Shown here one piece after another: positions 23,801 to 36,456 of a stretch of 64,000 bases of DNA (positions are counted from its first letter, which is position 1; every line of letters begins with the position of its first letter). Both the position numbers and the translations under genes were made by a program. The notes beneath the pieces were generated by a model. The model was not told where the DNA came from and ran no database searches. It was given only the letters and a program-made list of their open reading frames with translations. Source of the stretch: Acridotheres tristis (Eukaryota > Chordata > Aves > Passeriformes > Sturnidae); NCBI GenBank assembly GCA_037013685.1, contig CM072892.1, positions 23,627,501 to 23,691,500 of the forward strand. The letters are read 5' to 3'.

Positions 23801-24385
23801 AATAAGGTGCCAGCAGCAGTAAAATTGTGTAGCTTTGTCAGCATTTGCTGAAAGCAAAGATTTTGCCTGCAGAGTTGCTGGTTCTTTAATTTGCTTAGCC
23901 TTACTTTGTTTGGGATAACATGCAAAAATCCAACCTGTCCTACTGCTGATATAAATAATCTATTCCTGTCACTTTGATCATTCTGTGACCAAAAAGCAGA
24001 AAGTTATTTGTTCAGGTCTGAGAGAAGAAGTTAACACTGTTTCAGAAAAACTGACGTGATTCATACGGGGCCTGATCAGGGGCCAACACCCTGGGTTGAT
24101 GGTGACCTCTGATGGGAGACAGGAGATTTACAGGTTCCACTGTGTTTCTCTTCCTACAAGCATTGAAATGTACCCCCTTTAAATTCTGGCCATGATTCCA
24201 TAGACAAAATGAAGATTGATGGTAGAGTTTTTTGATTGGGATGTTGTGTTTTGCTGAAAATATAAGGGTTCTGCCCTCAAAAAGCTATCAAGTCATTATT
24301 GCCTTCCCCTGTGCTAACATATGTCTTGAGCTTTCTCTTCTATTCTTGAAATGTTTTAACAAGCTGATAAGAGAAGAGGAGGAGG
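20836..24385. other. Unique AT-rich DNA, no gene seen
   Basis: Very AT-rich around 21060-21135. The 81-residue open frame at 22138-22383 lacks splice signals and family motifs. No mobile element was recognised. Confidence 0.55.
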
Positions 24386-24490
24386 GAGAAGAGAAGAGAA
24401 GAGAAGAGAAGAGAAGAGAAGAGAAGAGAAGAGAAGAGAAGAGAAGAGAAGAGAAGAGAAGAGAAGAGAAGAGAAGAGAAGAGAAGAGAA
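24386..24490. repeat. (GAGAA)21 microsatellite
   Basis: Twenty-one perfect copies of GAGAA (105 bp), preceded by degenerate purine-rich sequence from 24371. It is purine-only on the plus strand, like the arrays at 4266 and 60889. Open frames crossing it on both strands are artefacts. Confidence 0.98.
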
Positions 24491-27400
24491 GAGCAAACTG
24501 CTTTCAGAATCGTTCTTTTGAGCACTGAAACAAGTACCTGGTGAATCCACTAGATACAGTGTCAAGGGGTTCCATGTTTGGTTGCTTTATTTTTTTACAC
24601 ATTACTTACAGAACATTAGACCGGAATCTGCTTTTCACAGTGGTGTATTGCTCTGTACAGTGAAGGACATGTCCATCTGCAGCTACATCAAGTAATGCAG
24701 GGTCTGTCCCATGACAGAGGTTTGAAATATTTAGTTATAAGCACTTCTGAGAGAGGAGAGGGGAAAAAATGGAGAAAAATAACAGCTTTTTAAATTCTTT
24801 TATGAAATCTGCTTTGATTTAATTCTCAGAGGAATACATTGTGTGCCTTTGAGGATAATTGTCCATGTCACAGAGTAAAGCTCACGTATTTTATGAAAAT
24901 GTTGAAGTCTCTAGATTAGAGAAGTAAATAAAATTGTCATTTTAAAAAATCTTAATCTCATAAACTTGAGTTACTTTTTCTGAGTGGAGCACTGAGTAAA
25001 AAAAGCATAGGAAGAAGAAGAAAAAAACAATTTATTAGTCTCTGCAAAATACCTCTTTCTTAAGTATTAAGGATACCTATAAATACAGCTAGGGCAGGAA
25101 TCCACTACAACTGGGCACTGCTGAAAAAGAAGTTTGTCCACTGTCCATCTCATGGAGACTTCAGTCTCCCCTTCTGCAGAAGGCAACTACACTCTGAGCA
25201 GATTATTCCATTGTAATGAATCAAAGGAATCAAGCTCAATTATTTTACAATGTCTAGTAAAGAGCCAAAAAAATAATTCCCCTCTGCTGTGATCCATGGA
25301 AGGCTGGCCTCAGTTTCCCTCAGTTTCTGATACACTGTGTATGGTGTTTTCTAATATTCTAGTTAAACAGATCATCCCATTGTGTTCCAGTAATGCCAGT
25401 TAAATAAATTTTCTTCTCGTTAATGAGAATTACCCTAGCTCAATAGTCAGTCTCATAACATGGGTAAATGATTTAGTGAAAAATGCCTTGCCACATCAGA
25501 CCACAGTGTTTATGAGACAGACACTGGGTTTAAATATGTACTATCTTTGCTGTCTTTATACACTTTGTTCTTGTTTCTACTTCTCTTCCTACTTATTCAA
25601 GCTGATTTCTAGCTGAGAAAAGCAGGTCTCTAACAGTCTGTGAAGGACAATGACACCAATTCTCAGTAAACTGTGACAAAGCTCCACAAAGCCAAAACCG
25701 TCTGTTTTCACCAGTCATCTGTCCAACTCCTCACCTCCAAGATGTTCTCTTTTCTGATTTTCATAAAACCCAAAACATCACTTGAACTTATCTCTGCTTT
25801 TCTAGTCTCCTGCACCACCCACACCTTTATTATTTATGCTGGTCTATAATATTTTTTGTTCCCATGTGTGTTTTCAAAAGAGCAAGATCTGCCTGACTGA
25901 TCATTCCATCCAATATTAGCGTTACATTTCAACATTTTTACACTTGGAAAAAAGGAAATTTGTTGTCCCTTCTTTCTTCTTGAATATTTATGCATTTCTT
26001 TTTATTTAGATTACAGTCTGCATGTCTTTCCTTTTAAGACATCTTAAAAAGCTCTTTGTTCCTGTTTCCTGTAGTGACAATGTTTGTTGAAATCTCTCTT
26101 TTTTCTCAGCAGGTAACTCAATAAATGTCTGATATTAAGACTGCTCTTAGACATATTAAGCATCTCTTAGTTGCAGATCACTAGTCCACTGTATAAGTTT
26201 GTAGCCTAATCAGCTCCCTTGCCACTGTGGGCTCCAAATCTGCTCCCCAGAAAAGCAGTTCTTTAATTCTGCACTATGCTGAGCTTGGCATTTCCAGGTC
26301 ACATATCCTATCCTCCAGAACAGCCATCAGTTTGCACTTTGTGCATCATAAATCTCCCCAGCCTTTCAACAGAGTGGTATAAAACTGCAAAGACAAGTCA
26401 CAGTAGGGTTTCTTTATCAATCATATTAAGCAAACAGCTCCCCAGCACCTTTTCCCTATCAGCACAGGCTCTGTGTAATGTAAATATTAATGATGAACAT
26501 TTATGAGAAATTAGTATGGATCCAGACCCTGATTGATTGAGACCTGCAAAGCAGTGTCAGACAGACATTATTCATGATAATGTTTTAAAGCACTTCTCCA
26601 AAACATTTGACTCAATGGACCTTGTCAATCTTTATCCTGTCCTGCAGAACACTCTGAAACTAAACAACTCTAAGTGATGTGTAGTGCTCTTGAAGCCACC
26701 CAGACAAACAACACTCAGAAAAGAGCTTTTATACCTACTGCTGCTTTATATGATTCCTGCAGGCCACTGACCAGAGACACTTTAAAGAAACAGGTTTGAA
26801 GAACAACAGCTCTTCCTATTAGCCCTTGTGCCCTGAGGAGATTAATGGTGATCTCTTGATTGGAGTCCGGAAAAATCTGCTTTACCAGAAAGGATTTAAT
26901 TGGCTTCCTTTGTTAAAAAATATAATTTTCACATAGCAATACATTAGTACATAAGCTAGAAAAAAAACTAAAATGTAAAAAAAATCAGCATGAGATAAAA
27001 CCCAAAAAGCTTCACGTTACATTGCTGTGCATTACAGTTGTGACATGGCTTTACAGTCTTGCTCTCTTCACTTACATAAGAAAGACAATGACAGAACAAT
27101 TGACACTAGCAATGGTCCTGTTGTGAAGTGGGTATCAGCTTGGATATGAAATATTATTGACTTCTGCTTTCTATTTTTATTGGGTTTTAAAATTATTTTT
27201 CACATACTAATCAAATTATAATAGAGCCTTTATTTATATTCCAAGATTTAAAAGTTTAATTAAAAACCTTGGCCAAAATCACATGGTTGTATCGCACAAG
27301 CTTAAGAGTTTATGTAACTGAGCAGAGATAAGGTTAGCAGTAATAGCTACCATTAGTGGTAAATCAACAGAGAGTCAAAATTACTTCTAGGTGTAACAAG

Positions 27401-30400
27401 AAACCCTGGTATCAATTCTTCAAGATTCTTCTGCATTTTTGAACATGATAACAGAACATGTTGCATTTGTCTTCCATCTAGCAACATGAATCTTTCAGAA
27501 GGCCTTGCAACCTGAAGGTTTTTAAACTCCACACTTCATCTCTGGACATATGCTTCTATTTTATTACCTGATTCGTTCACCCAGCACCTCTTCAGAAAAA
27601 AATCAATTGTGCCACTTTAAAGATGTTTGCTGTGGAAGGTGCTTTAGTGTCAGGCTGCTGAAGAAGACAGTAAAACTCTTGGTTTAGTGACAAAAACATG
27701 AAAAAGCACTGTTAAATGGCTAGCTTGTTCATGCACTAGCTAGTCTTCCTGGGTCACAGAGTTTTTCTTTGCTAAATGTAGAATTTCAACTCTCGGCATC
27801 TTTGTCTAGGCTACAGAAATCTACAAAAATACTATGTAACAAAAAACACGGAAACACACAGAGTTCACAAATGGAATTGTACCACAGAGCCTCTCAACAC
27901 AGCTTCTTTTAAATTTCTAGACTTTCTTAATTTCTATTCTCGAACCAAAATGAAATGAGTAACTAAAACATTTTCAGGAGACAAAGATGGCCAAGAGGAA
28001 GATGGGCAAGACCTGAGACAAGTTTTTAAAGCTATTGGAGGAGGCTTCCAAAAAGGAATGAAAGCATTATGTGATGTTTTCCCCGGAAGGCCTGGCTGAT
28101 AGCCTGCACACAAAAGCAATGCTTTTGCTGTTGAGGCAGCCTTAAAATGTGTCCTGACAGATTGGCAAACTCAGCTGTAGCACCAATCTGGAAAGGAGGA
28201 AAGGGCCAAGAATAAGAACTGTCTCTTCAGGAACAAAAGTTACCAGGAGCATTGCAAAGCTCTGCTGGAGGATTTCAAAAGCATCTGAATGAAATTCAAG
28301 GCCTTGAATCTTTTCTTTGAAGCACATTTTGGTCTGGACCTGGGTTATATAAAATATCTACTGAGATTTGGACAAGTCCAACAGCACCTCCTACAAGAGC
28401 AAGGTTTCCTCTCAGGAAAACACTGCTGTCTCAGTAGCTGGTCCATTCTGTGGCATAAATTCCCCATGAACTGGGAACTGAGTACATCACAGACTTCCTT
28501 ATCTACTCCCAAGGTGAAGGCAGGTTTTCATCTATTTTTACACGCTTGTAAAAAATCTATTCCAACAAAAATCCTATCAAAACAGGGCACCTTACTGAGC
28601 ACATTACACTCCCTACAGAGAGGATCAGAGGACAAACATATGACAGATGGCAGGTACAATGCTTAATGCACTGGTGAATGGTACTCAAATAGTGTGGTGA
28701 TAAAGGCTGTAGAAGAGATGATATAGAGGAAAACAGGTAGAATACAGGGTGCTGGGGTTATGCAATAAAGCACTGACAGTGGGAAGGATGAGTACTGTGT
28801 GAGCTCAGCATATAGAAAAGTATAAGCAAAGGATTCAGTTAGCTCCACAACAAAAAACCCACACCATTGTTAGGAAGGTTTCAGTGATCTCTGTTGTAAT
28901 AGGTCTGTGTTTAACAGGTTTTACCTGAGAGAGTGACATATTAGTTTCAATAATTACAAATAGGACTCTGCCCTCAGAGAAATATTTTTTCCTCTGTTCA
29001 GTACCTTTTGTCTGTGATGCTGTCCATCTGGTAGGTAAGTGTTATTAAAGAGTAGCTGGTGAACTGGTAAGTTTGATGAATGCATGAGGTAAGTGCATGC
29101 TCCGTTGGTAAGTAGTCTGATAGAGACAATTTTACTTAAATATATTTAAAACATTTGTGGACTACGTGTGGTTTAAAACCATGGGGGATGAAAAGCGACA
29201 AAGGGAAATAGCTTTATGCTTATCTACATTTCATCTTATTTTCTATTCTGCCGTGAAACATGGGCTCTCCCTCTTGCTGAAATTGAAGATGGAGACAAGG
29301 TTAAAACATGAAAGAGAATACGTCAAGAGGCTCAGTAAGACAGTGTTGGGTAAATAAAGACATGTTATTTGCTACCTCAAGCTTTTTTTGAATGCAAAGT
29401 ATCTTCCCTCTGAATGTTGCTGGTTTTGGTGATAAATTTCTGGGCATTCCAAACCACCACTGTGTCCAGGTAGTCAACACATACAGTTCATGTTTATGCT
29501 AACCCTTGGACATTTTGCTCTCCCTGATTGTGCATCAATCATGACCCCTTTCCAAATTTAGTGCCTCCAGTTGCACCTTCTGTAGTTAAAAGGTCAAAAT
29601 CCCGAATGCAGGTATGGGATTTAACAGTATGGAACCACCAGTTATTAGCCAAACTCTGCATTGACTTAAATGTGTGTTCTGCTGTAATTCTGCCTGCCAG
29701 TTCTGTATGAGGGACTGTCTGCACAGTCTCCAATTTAGACGTTAGCATTTGCTCCCCATGAAATCACTCCAGCCTTGCACCACTGAACTCTTGTGAAAAT
29801 TCCCCATTTATCAACTATTCACTTGATGCTCATGTCCGAGGTCAGCTGTGCACCCCAGCATCTGGACCCAAATCTTGAGCTGCACTACAGCCCCTGCATC
29901 CTCATGGCACACAGGTAATAAGAGTCACAAAATCCCCTTCTCTGTTTGTGTCAGCTTAGGGACACAGAAATGGAAAAAGTAGAGAGGGTAATACTTGGAA
30001 TTTTTTTTTTAATTATTATATCTTTCAAAACAAAATACCACATTTTAAAATGTGAAGAGATGGCAAAAGAAATGCATTTCTGATTCAAAGCTCACTGAAG
30101 GCAACAGCAAGAACATGTTAAGTTTAACAGGCTTCAAAGTGGACCAGGAGTATTATTTGCTCCATTATCTTGTGTCTTCTCTGTGGATTTAAGTTATATT
30201 GCTATGATTTCCACTACATATTACTTTGAACTTCTTACCATACTGTTATAAAACGAATGTTTCTTTTGAACAAAGATATATTTGGGGAAAAAACCTGACA
30301 TCAATTTCAGTTCCCCTGTCCATTTTTCATGACTGATGCAGCTTTATTGAAAAAACATTTAAAGTTCCTTATCCATTTACTAATAAAATAGTTCTAAGGA

Positions 30401-33400
30401 AGATGTTGACAGTAGATTGTATCATAAAAACTCTATATTTTAGAGGAAAAGTCTAATTAAATAAATACTAAACAAAACCAATTAGACAGCCCACAGCAAA
30501 AATAATTTGGTTATTGGTTCCTCCAGTCTCACTGGTATTCGTGTTACTATAAAATCAGTACTGCAAGTAAACTAATGTAAAAACAATATTCGGTATTACA
30601 TCAGTATAAGTAATATATTAATATGTGATTATACTGCACATGAAAATTTATGGGAAATTAGTCAAAATGTCCTATGCTAATATGTACATAGCATATTACG
30701 TATGTACATATTACATATACATAGCACACAGGCTAAGTTTTATAGCCTAGTGCTAAATGGCAAACTGAAAAGTCTCAGGTATTTAAATTTTTTTTCTTAA
30801 AATTATTTGTTCCAACAGAATAATTTTGTAGAATTATAACTGGTTTTCTTTTATCTCTTAAACTGCTTTCCTGAAGCCAATACACTAACCTTTTCCTGTA
30901 AAATAAGCAACAGTAAGGCACCATCACAATTTCAGAATATTTGCAGAAATTTTTTAGAATCTGAGGACCCAGTGACTAAGAGGAAGAAAGTGGGCAGAAA
31001 AAAGAATGGACAAGAAAAATAAGATCTGTAATGAAGAATTGTCAAGGAAAAAATTAGACTAACAGAACAAATATATAAGCAAGAAGTTTATCAGTAAAAA
31101 ATATATTTAGACAATGTAAAACAGAATGAGTAAAGATTAAAACTTCTTGTGACAGAAATAGCAATGGAACTTCCAATTTAATGAAGTTTGAGGAAAAGTG
31201 TTTATGTGGTCAAAACAGCACATATGGACATTTTCAGAATAAAGTTTCTGTTCCTCGTGTAAGATGAAATCTGTTTTGGAATTTTATTTTTCCTGTCTCA
31301 AGAAAAGGAAGGAGAGATTACATGAGAGCAGAAGTACTGCAAACTTCTCAAAATCCCAAGAGTCAGTACTCCTGGTACTAATTAACTCTTAATGGCTTCA
31401 CAGTCCATTTTAGCATAAACAGTGAAAACCTTGTAACTTCATACACTTTTGAAATGAGAAAACAGTTTTTGTCCTGCCTTACTTTGGAGCAGGGAGATCC
31501 AAGGAAGGACTCTGTGAAACATTTGGGTTTTTCCCTCGAGGGGAGCTATTTGTTGGTAGCATTGCTCATAATATTTGCTGCTTTAACTCCTCATGTCACA
31601 AACCTAATTATTTGGGATACCTCCTACCCCCTTCTGGAACAAGAGCTTTTGTATTGACACTCACACAGCCACAGCCTCTCAACCTCCCTTTCCTCCAAAG
31701 ACCTGCCTGCACATCGCAGTCACACACCTGCCCTGGTCAGGCTGCAGCCCTCCATGGAGAAGGAAGGAAGAAAGAAGAGCTTAGTTATAAACCTGAGACC
31801 AGGCTGAGCTTGTGAGGCATCCCAATTTCCACACACAGATAGTGAGAGCACAGATGGGAGGGGCAGCAATGGGGCCTTGTGGTAACATCGTCTTCCAGAA
31901 GCAGTCAAGCCTTAAAACACAATGCAGTGACAGTGCTAAATGTAACCCTCAGTTTTGCAAAAGTGTTCTCCATTATCTGGTAATTTGTTTATTCCGTGAC
32001 ATTTAGTTTCTTCCTACTTTTTCCAGGACAAATTCTATTCTCAGGGATGGCTGCACCAAAAGAAGTGACAGTGAAAACATATGCAACACCTTATGTGCAT
32101 CTTTGTTGACCTGGCAATCATAAAGTGGAAAAGAAATGCTACATACTTTACAGTACACTCTTAGTGTGCATGACACTAATAGTAGAGTACACTATGTACC
32201 AAAAAATACCTCTTCTTTTATGAGCTGGCCATGCTTAAGATGGCAATAGTCACAAATCACAACTTTACAGTCTAAGTGGTAGTGGTAAAACAGAAGTCTT
32301 CCAGAATTCAAAGCTGCAGTGCTCACTTCTTTTTCTATACAGAGCACTGTTAAATTTATCAGGTGAATTAGACACAGAGGAGTTTCTTTGTAATTTAACC
32401 AAACTCAAGATAGCTCACATTCAGGAAACTACTGAGGAGATGATGGTGAGAAAAAGGAGGAGAAGAGAGACAAAAGCATGTGAAGAGAATTAAGAAGGCA
32501 AATTAGGGCTCAGGCTGTCATATTTATAATCATCTTGAAGACATCTGTGGGAGATTCACAATCAGCTCATGACAACTGAAATATGTTTTAAACAAAGACA
32601 TCTTTTTTGCAGCTCACAGTCTTAGTCTTGTTCTGACCAGCACGAAATATCCTTCCTCATCAGCAAATAAAATTACACCATCCTCCAGTCTTGAATATCC
32701 ATTACAGTCTGGAAAATTGAAGTTGATATCTGTTTCCACAGAAAAACACCTGTTTTCGCCAGATATGTCTGAGTGGTGTGTTTTGGTAGTAACTTAAATT
32801 AAATTATGCACTAATGACAAAAGCAAGATTCTCAGCCCTAATATTTTAATGTTAAAGTTGCAATTAAATGAGAAAACTCTAAGCTAATGTAATTTCAAAC
32901 TAGGAGACCTGGAAGGTGTCTATTTTGTTCAGAAATAAGATGATTTAATGATTTGAGTTAAACAGGAAACTCCAAAATATTCAAATTTATTGTGAAATGA
33001 GATTATGCCTGTGGCTGCCAACCAGCTGGCTATAATATGCAGGCTAGCTGCCAGCAGTCTGGTATTTTAACAAGAAATTTAAATTCTGTAGGCTTGTGGC
33101 AGCATTATTCATTCTCCCCTTCTTGGATACTCTTCTGCTTTACAGATCTGTTTCAGCAACATCCAGGATCAAGTACTACTACTTCTGTCTGCCTAGAGTT
33201 TTCACTAGAAAGAACATGCTTTTTCAGTCAGCAATTCAGTGCCTTCTCTGCAGAGCTTCAATAAGAAGTGAAGTTGTTGGTGCCTTAGGAATTCTGCATA
33301 GCAAACTGCTGAAGCAGTTGTAGCACACAGAAGCCACAGAAAATTACAAGGAAAAAGGTTGTTTTGCGTTCAGCAAACAACAGCCTGCAAGTACTGCATA

Positions 33401-34432
33401 GTATTAGAGGTCCAGACCTTAAAATATATTAAAATACTTCATGTCAGTTTCAAAAGAAATTAGGTAACTCTACACTTCTGTATGGATCACAGGTCCAGCA
33501 AGTCCAAGTTTAAGTGGAAAGCCACAAAAACATAATATTCATCTCTCTCTTGAGAGCTTTTTCCTTAAGATTAATTTCCTAGATCCTAAACATTTTAAGC
33601 TAAATTTTAAGAAAGTTCAAAAACCCTTAGGTTTAAATAATAAATTTCAATTTTGAAGTATAAATTTGAGATGCCATTGCAGAAAAATTTGTAACGATCA
33701 GAAACCCTCTCCAGGCAAAAATCTCACTCTATGCTTTTTTCTGCTGTGTACTTACTTCTGAAAAACTTCATCTTCATGCCATGTGGAGGATACAATTGAC
33801 TTTATGTATCGTTATCGTTTCAGTCAACCATGCTGCATAAATCTGAAAGGCATTTTTAACTCCACATATTTATGAAAATTGGACTGTTCCCTTAACACAG
33901 CAATTGCTCCCACTATGTCTTTGGGAATTTCTTTAGTTCTCCTTTGGAGGCACTTATTTGCATTGCACCATCTCTTATTCTTAATATGATTAAATTAATT
34001 TTGAGTGTTAATCACATATAGCTCAAGGTTTTATTTCCTCCTGAAATTAGAATTGTGTTACTAATCTAGCAGGTTTGTCCCAAAGTGCTGAGCAGCAACT
34101 TGCCTCTGGAAAGAAAAGAGCATTAGAAATAACTGAAACAATGTCTGTGGCAAATTTATATTTGGGACAGGAACGCCCTCAAGACTCCAGTCTGCAAGTC
34201 CAGAGTCTGGAGTGCAGTCAGAGTAGGTACTCCACCTTGTGAGTGAGCACATCAACATGAATATTCATCCTAGATGTTCATCATTCTGGGTGAACCACTG
34301 CCCAGAAATGCCTGCTTGTCTTCACTGAACAAACAGGGAAGATCCCTGTGCAAGATGGACAGCCAGCTTATACCAATGTAATTTTGCAGAGGACAAAGTT
34401 AGATGTAATGAACTTTACCCTATGTGACAATA
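24491..34432. other. Ten kilobases of unique AT-rich DNA, no gene seen
   Basis: No recognised gene or mobile element. The longest open frame (28289-28666, 125 codons) has no recognisable domain or supporting splice site. About 30660-30720 is a TA-rich stretch with small inverted repeats. A moderately GC-rich stretch at 31620-31890 has overlapping short open frames on both strands and might be an unrecognised old repeat. Confidence 0.5.
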
Positions 34433-34886
34433 ACAGAACCATGGAATGGGTAAGGCTGGGTCCCTTCTGGTCCAACCTCTCTGCTCAGGCAGGGTCATCC
34501 CAGAGCGTGTGGCACAGGGTTGTGTATTCCAAACAGTTCTTGAATATCTTCAGTGAGAGAGACTCTAGAATTTCTCTGGGCAATCTGTCACAGTCCTCAG
34601 TCTCCTGCATGGTAAAAAAGTTCTTTCTCATATTCAGATGGAACTTCCTGTGCATTAATTTCTGCCCTTTGCCTCTTGTTCTATTGCTTGGAGTCATGGA
34701 GAAGAACCTGGATCCATCCTCTTGGTGCCTTCCCTTCAGACACATGTACACATTGGCTAGGTTCCCTCTCAGTTGCCTCTTCTTGAGGCTGAACAGGCCC
34801 AAATCTTTCAGCCTGTCCTTGTAAGTGAGATGTTCCAGTTCATTAATCATCTTTGTAGATCTGTCCTGGACTCACTCCAGAATCAT
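34433..34886 (-). mobile_element. CR1 LINE 3' fragment, minus strand
   Basis: On the plus strand it starts CAGAACCATGGAATGGGTAA and continues TTCTGGTCCAACCTC, the reverse complement of a CR1 3' end. Translated on the minus strand it gives [20 protein letters not shown] and then [12 protein letters not shown], the C-terminal tail of CR1 reverse transcriptase. About 450 bp survives; the 5' break is near 34886. The octamer tail is reduced to about one degenerate unit. The open frames at 34348-34824 and 34485-34850 belong to this element. Confidence 0.93.
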
Positions 34887-36334
34887 CATGAGCTCACAGC
34901 AAAACCTGCCACTTTGTTGAGAGCATTTAGAAATAGTATTATTACATCAACATGCTACTGAATGGAACTATAATGCATATTCTTGAAAATATCACTGTAA
35001 TTTAGGACAGACTAAAACAGAAAAACAAGTATCCAAGGATCTCACTTTCACTTTCAGATTTACCACTTGTGATGTTTTCCTCAGCAAGTCCTTTAGCCTC
35101 AATTCCACGTTTCTAGGTGATAATATACTCATCAGTCTTCATCCATGACTTTTGAAAGCTGTTCTGACTTCTTTAGGTCATGTAACAAGCTATAAAAAGG
35201 AGAAAGAGAGACATTAAGTAATAATAATTGCTAGCAACTGGAAAGAATTTGCAATTATTTCTTTGGCAGCCAAGATGACTTTCACTAAGAAAACTGCATT
35301 TAAAACCAAATAAAGTGTTTCTTTAGATTAGTTCCTCCTCAAGCAGAGTTAGAGTTGTGTATAAGTGATTTCCAGGCCATTATGGCACAGCCTGGAGCAA
35401 CTCTAATGAGACTGTCTGCCTTGTTGGATTATTTTTAAATACACTTTTCCCAATTACTTGCTAAAATATCTGTTTCTCATGTAAATGAAGCATGAAGCTG
35501 GAAAATCCGAAGACTGTTTTGTGGGGGTGGAAAGGAAAGAAGCCAGCAAGCAAATCAGACACTGAATTACTTGCATCACTTATTGTGCAGGATTGAGAAA
35601 GAAGCAGCAATTAATCAAAAGTACAGAGGAATCAAAGTACTTTTTGATGTAGCACAAACATTTAGACCATTAATGACAACTAGAAAACACTGAAACCAGC
35701 ACTATTCCAGTACACAGAGTAGGGAGGCCTGTTTGATAGGTGAAGTGCACGTGTGTGTGTGTGCATGTATAACTCCAGATCCCTTCCTCTCCAGGTGACC
35801 TTCAAAGACTGTAGGCAAGATAATGAAAAGGATTGCTAAATGTGTTCGGTATGAAATTGATAATAAAAATAATTTTTTTAATCCTGATAGATGTTGACAT
35901 TTTTTCCTTGAAATATAAAAATAAAATAGATCTCTAAAAAATCTCTACATTGCAGGAAAACACTTAAAGCTAATGTATTTGCAGTTTGCAATATTGATTT
36001 TCAAAATGTTTGCTTTTTCCATTGCTTTGTACAGGATCCATGTCATGAAAGTAAAAATACTTCAGAAACACCCTGCCTACTCAGTTTTTAAAGCCTAAAA
36101 AACAGATTTAAGGGCATTGACACTTTTTTTTCTGTAATGGGAGCCAGATGCATAAACATCTTTCCAAGAGCAGCCTTTGGTTTTGACTCTGCCTGCAACT
36201 GACAAGTTCTACTGAAGTCAATAATGATACTGGCTTACACCTATACTAAGAAACTTATCTCCTTCATGTTTAAAAGAAACAAACAAACAAATATAGATTC
36301 ATTTAATGGTTTTTTTCTTGTCCTTTCAAATATT
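34887..36334. other. Unique DNA with a short (GT)n
   Basis: A short GT dinucleotide run lies at about 35749-35764. No gene is seen. If the candidate exon at 36335-36456 is real, the left part of this segment would hold its 3' untranslated region. Confidence 0.5.
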
Positions 36335-36456
36335 TCAGTGTGTTGCCTGCATGTATGGTCCTGCATCATAATCAGAAAAGTCTGCTAAACTCAGTTTGCT
36401 GGTGCTCTGTCTTGTCATTGTGGGAGACTGATCGAGGTTATCATCGCTGGGTGTTA
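36335..36456 (-). CDS. Candidate terminal coding exon, product unknown
   Basis: On the minus strand an AG at 36458-36457, preceded by a moderate pyrimidine tract (CTCATTTACTTTCTGAAAG), opens an exon-like frame of about 40 codons ending in TGA at 36337-36335. The peptide runs TPSDDNLDQSPTMTRQ..., then KLSLADFSDYDAGPYMQATH. It is hydrophilic, rich in Ser, Thr and Asp, and looks like the cytoplasmic or disordered C-terminus of a larger protein. Two CpG sites in an AT-rich setting and a low-repeat amino-acid pattern set it apart from chance frames around it. I do not recognise the gene. The open frame continues upstream to 36718, but that part looks like intron. Chance cannot be excluded. Confidence 0.33.

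Noticed and set aside
28289..28666. 125-residue plus-strand frame
   Set aside because: No domain, no splice signals and no composition shift relative to flanks.
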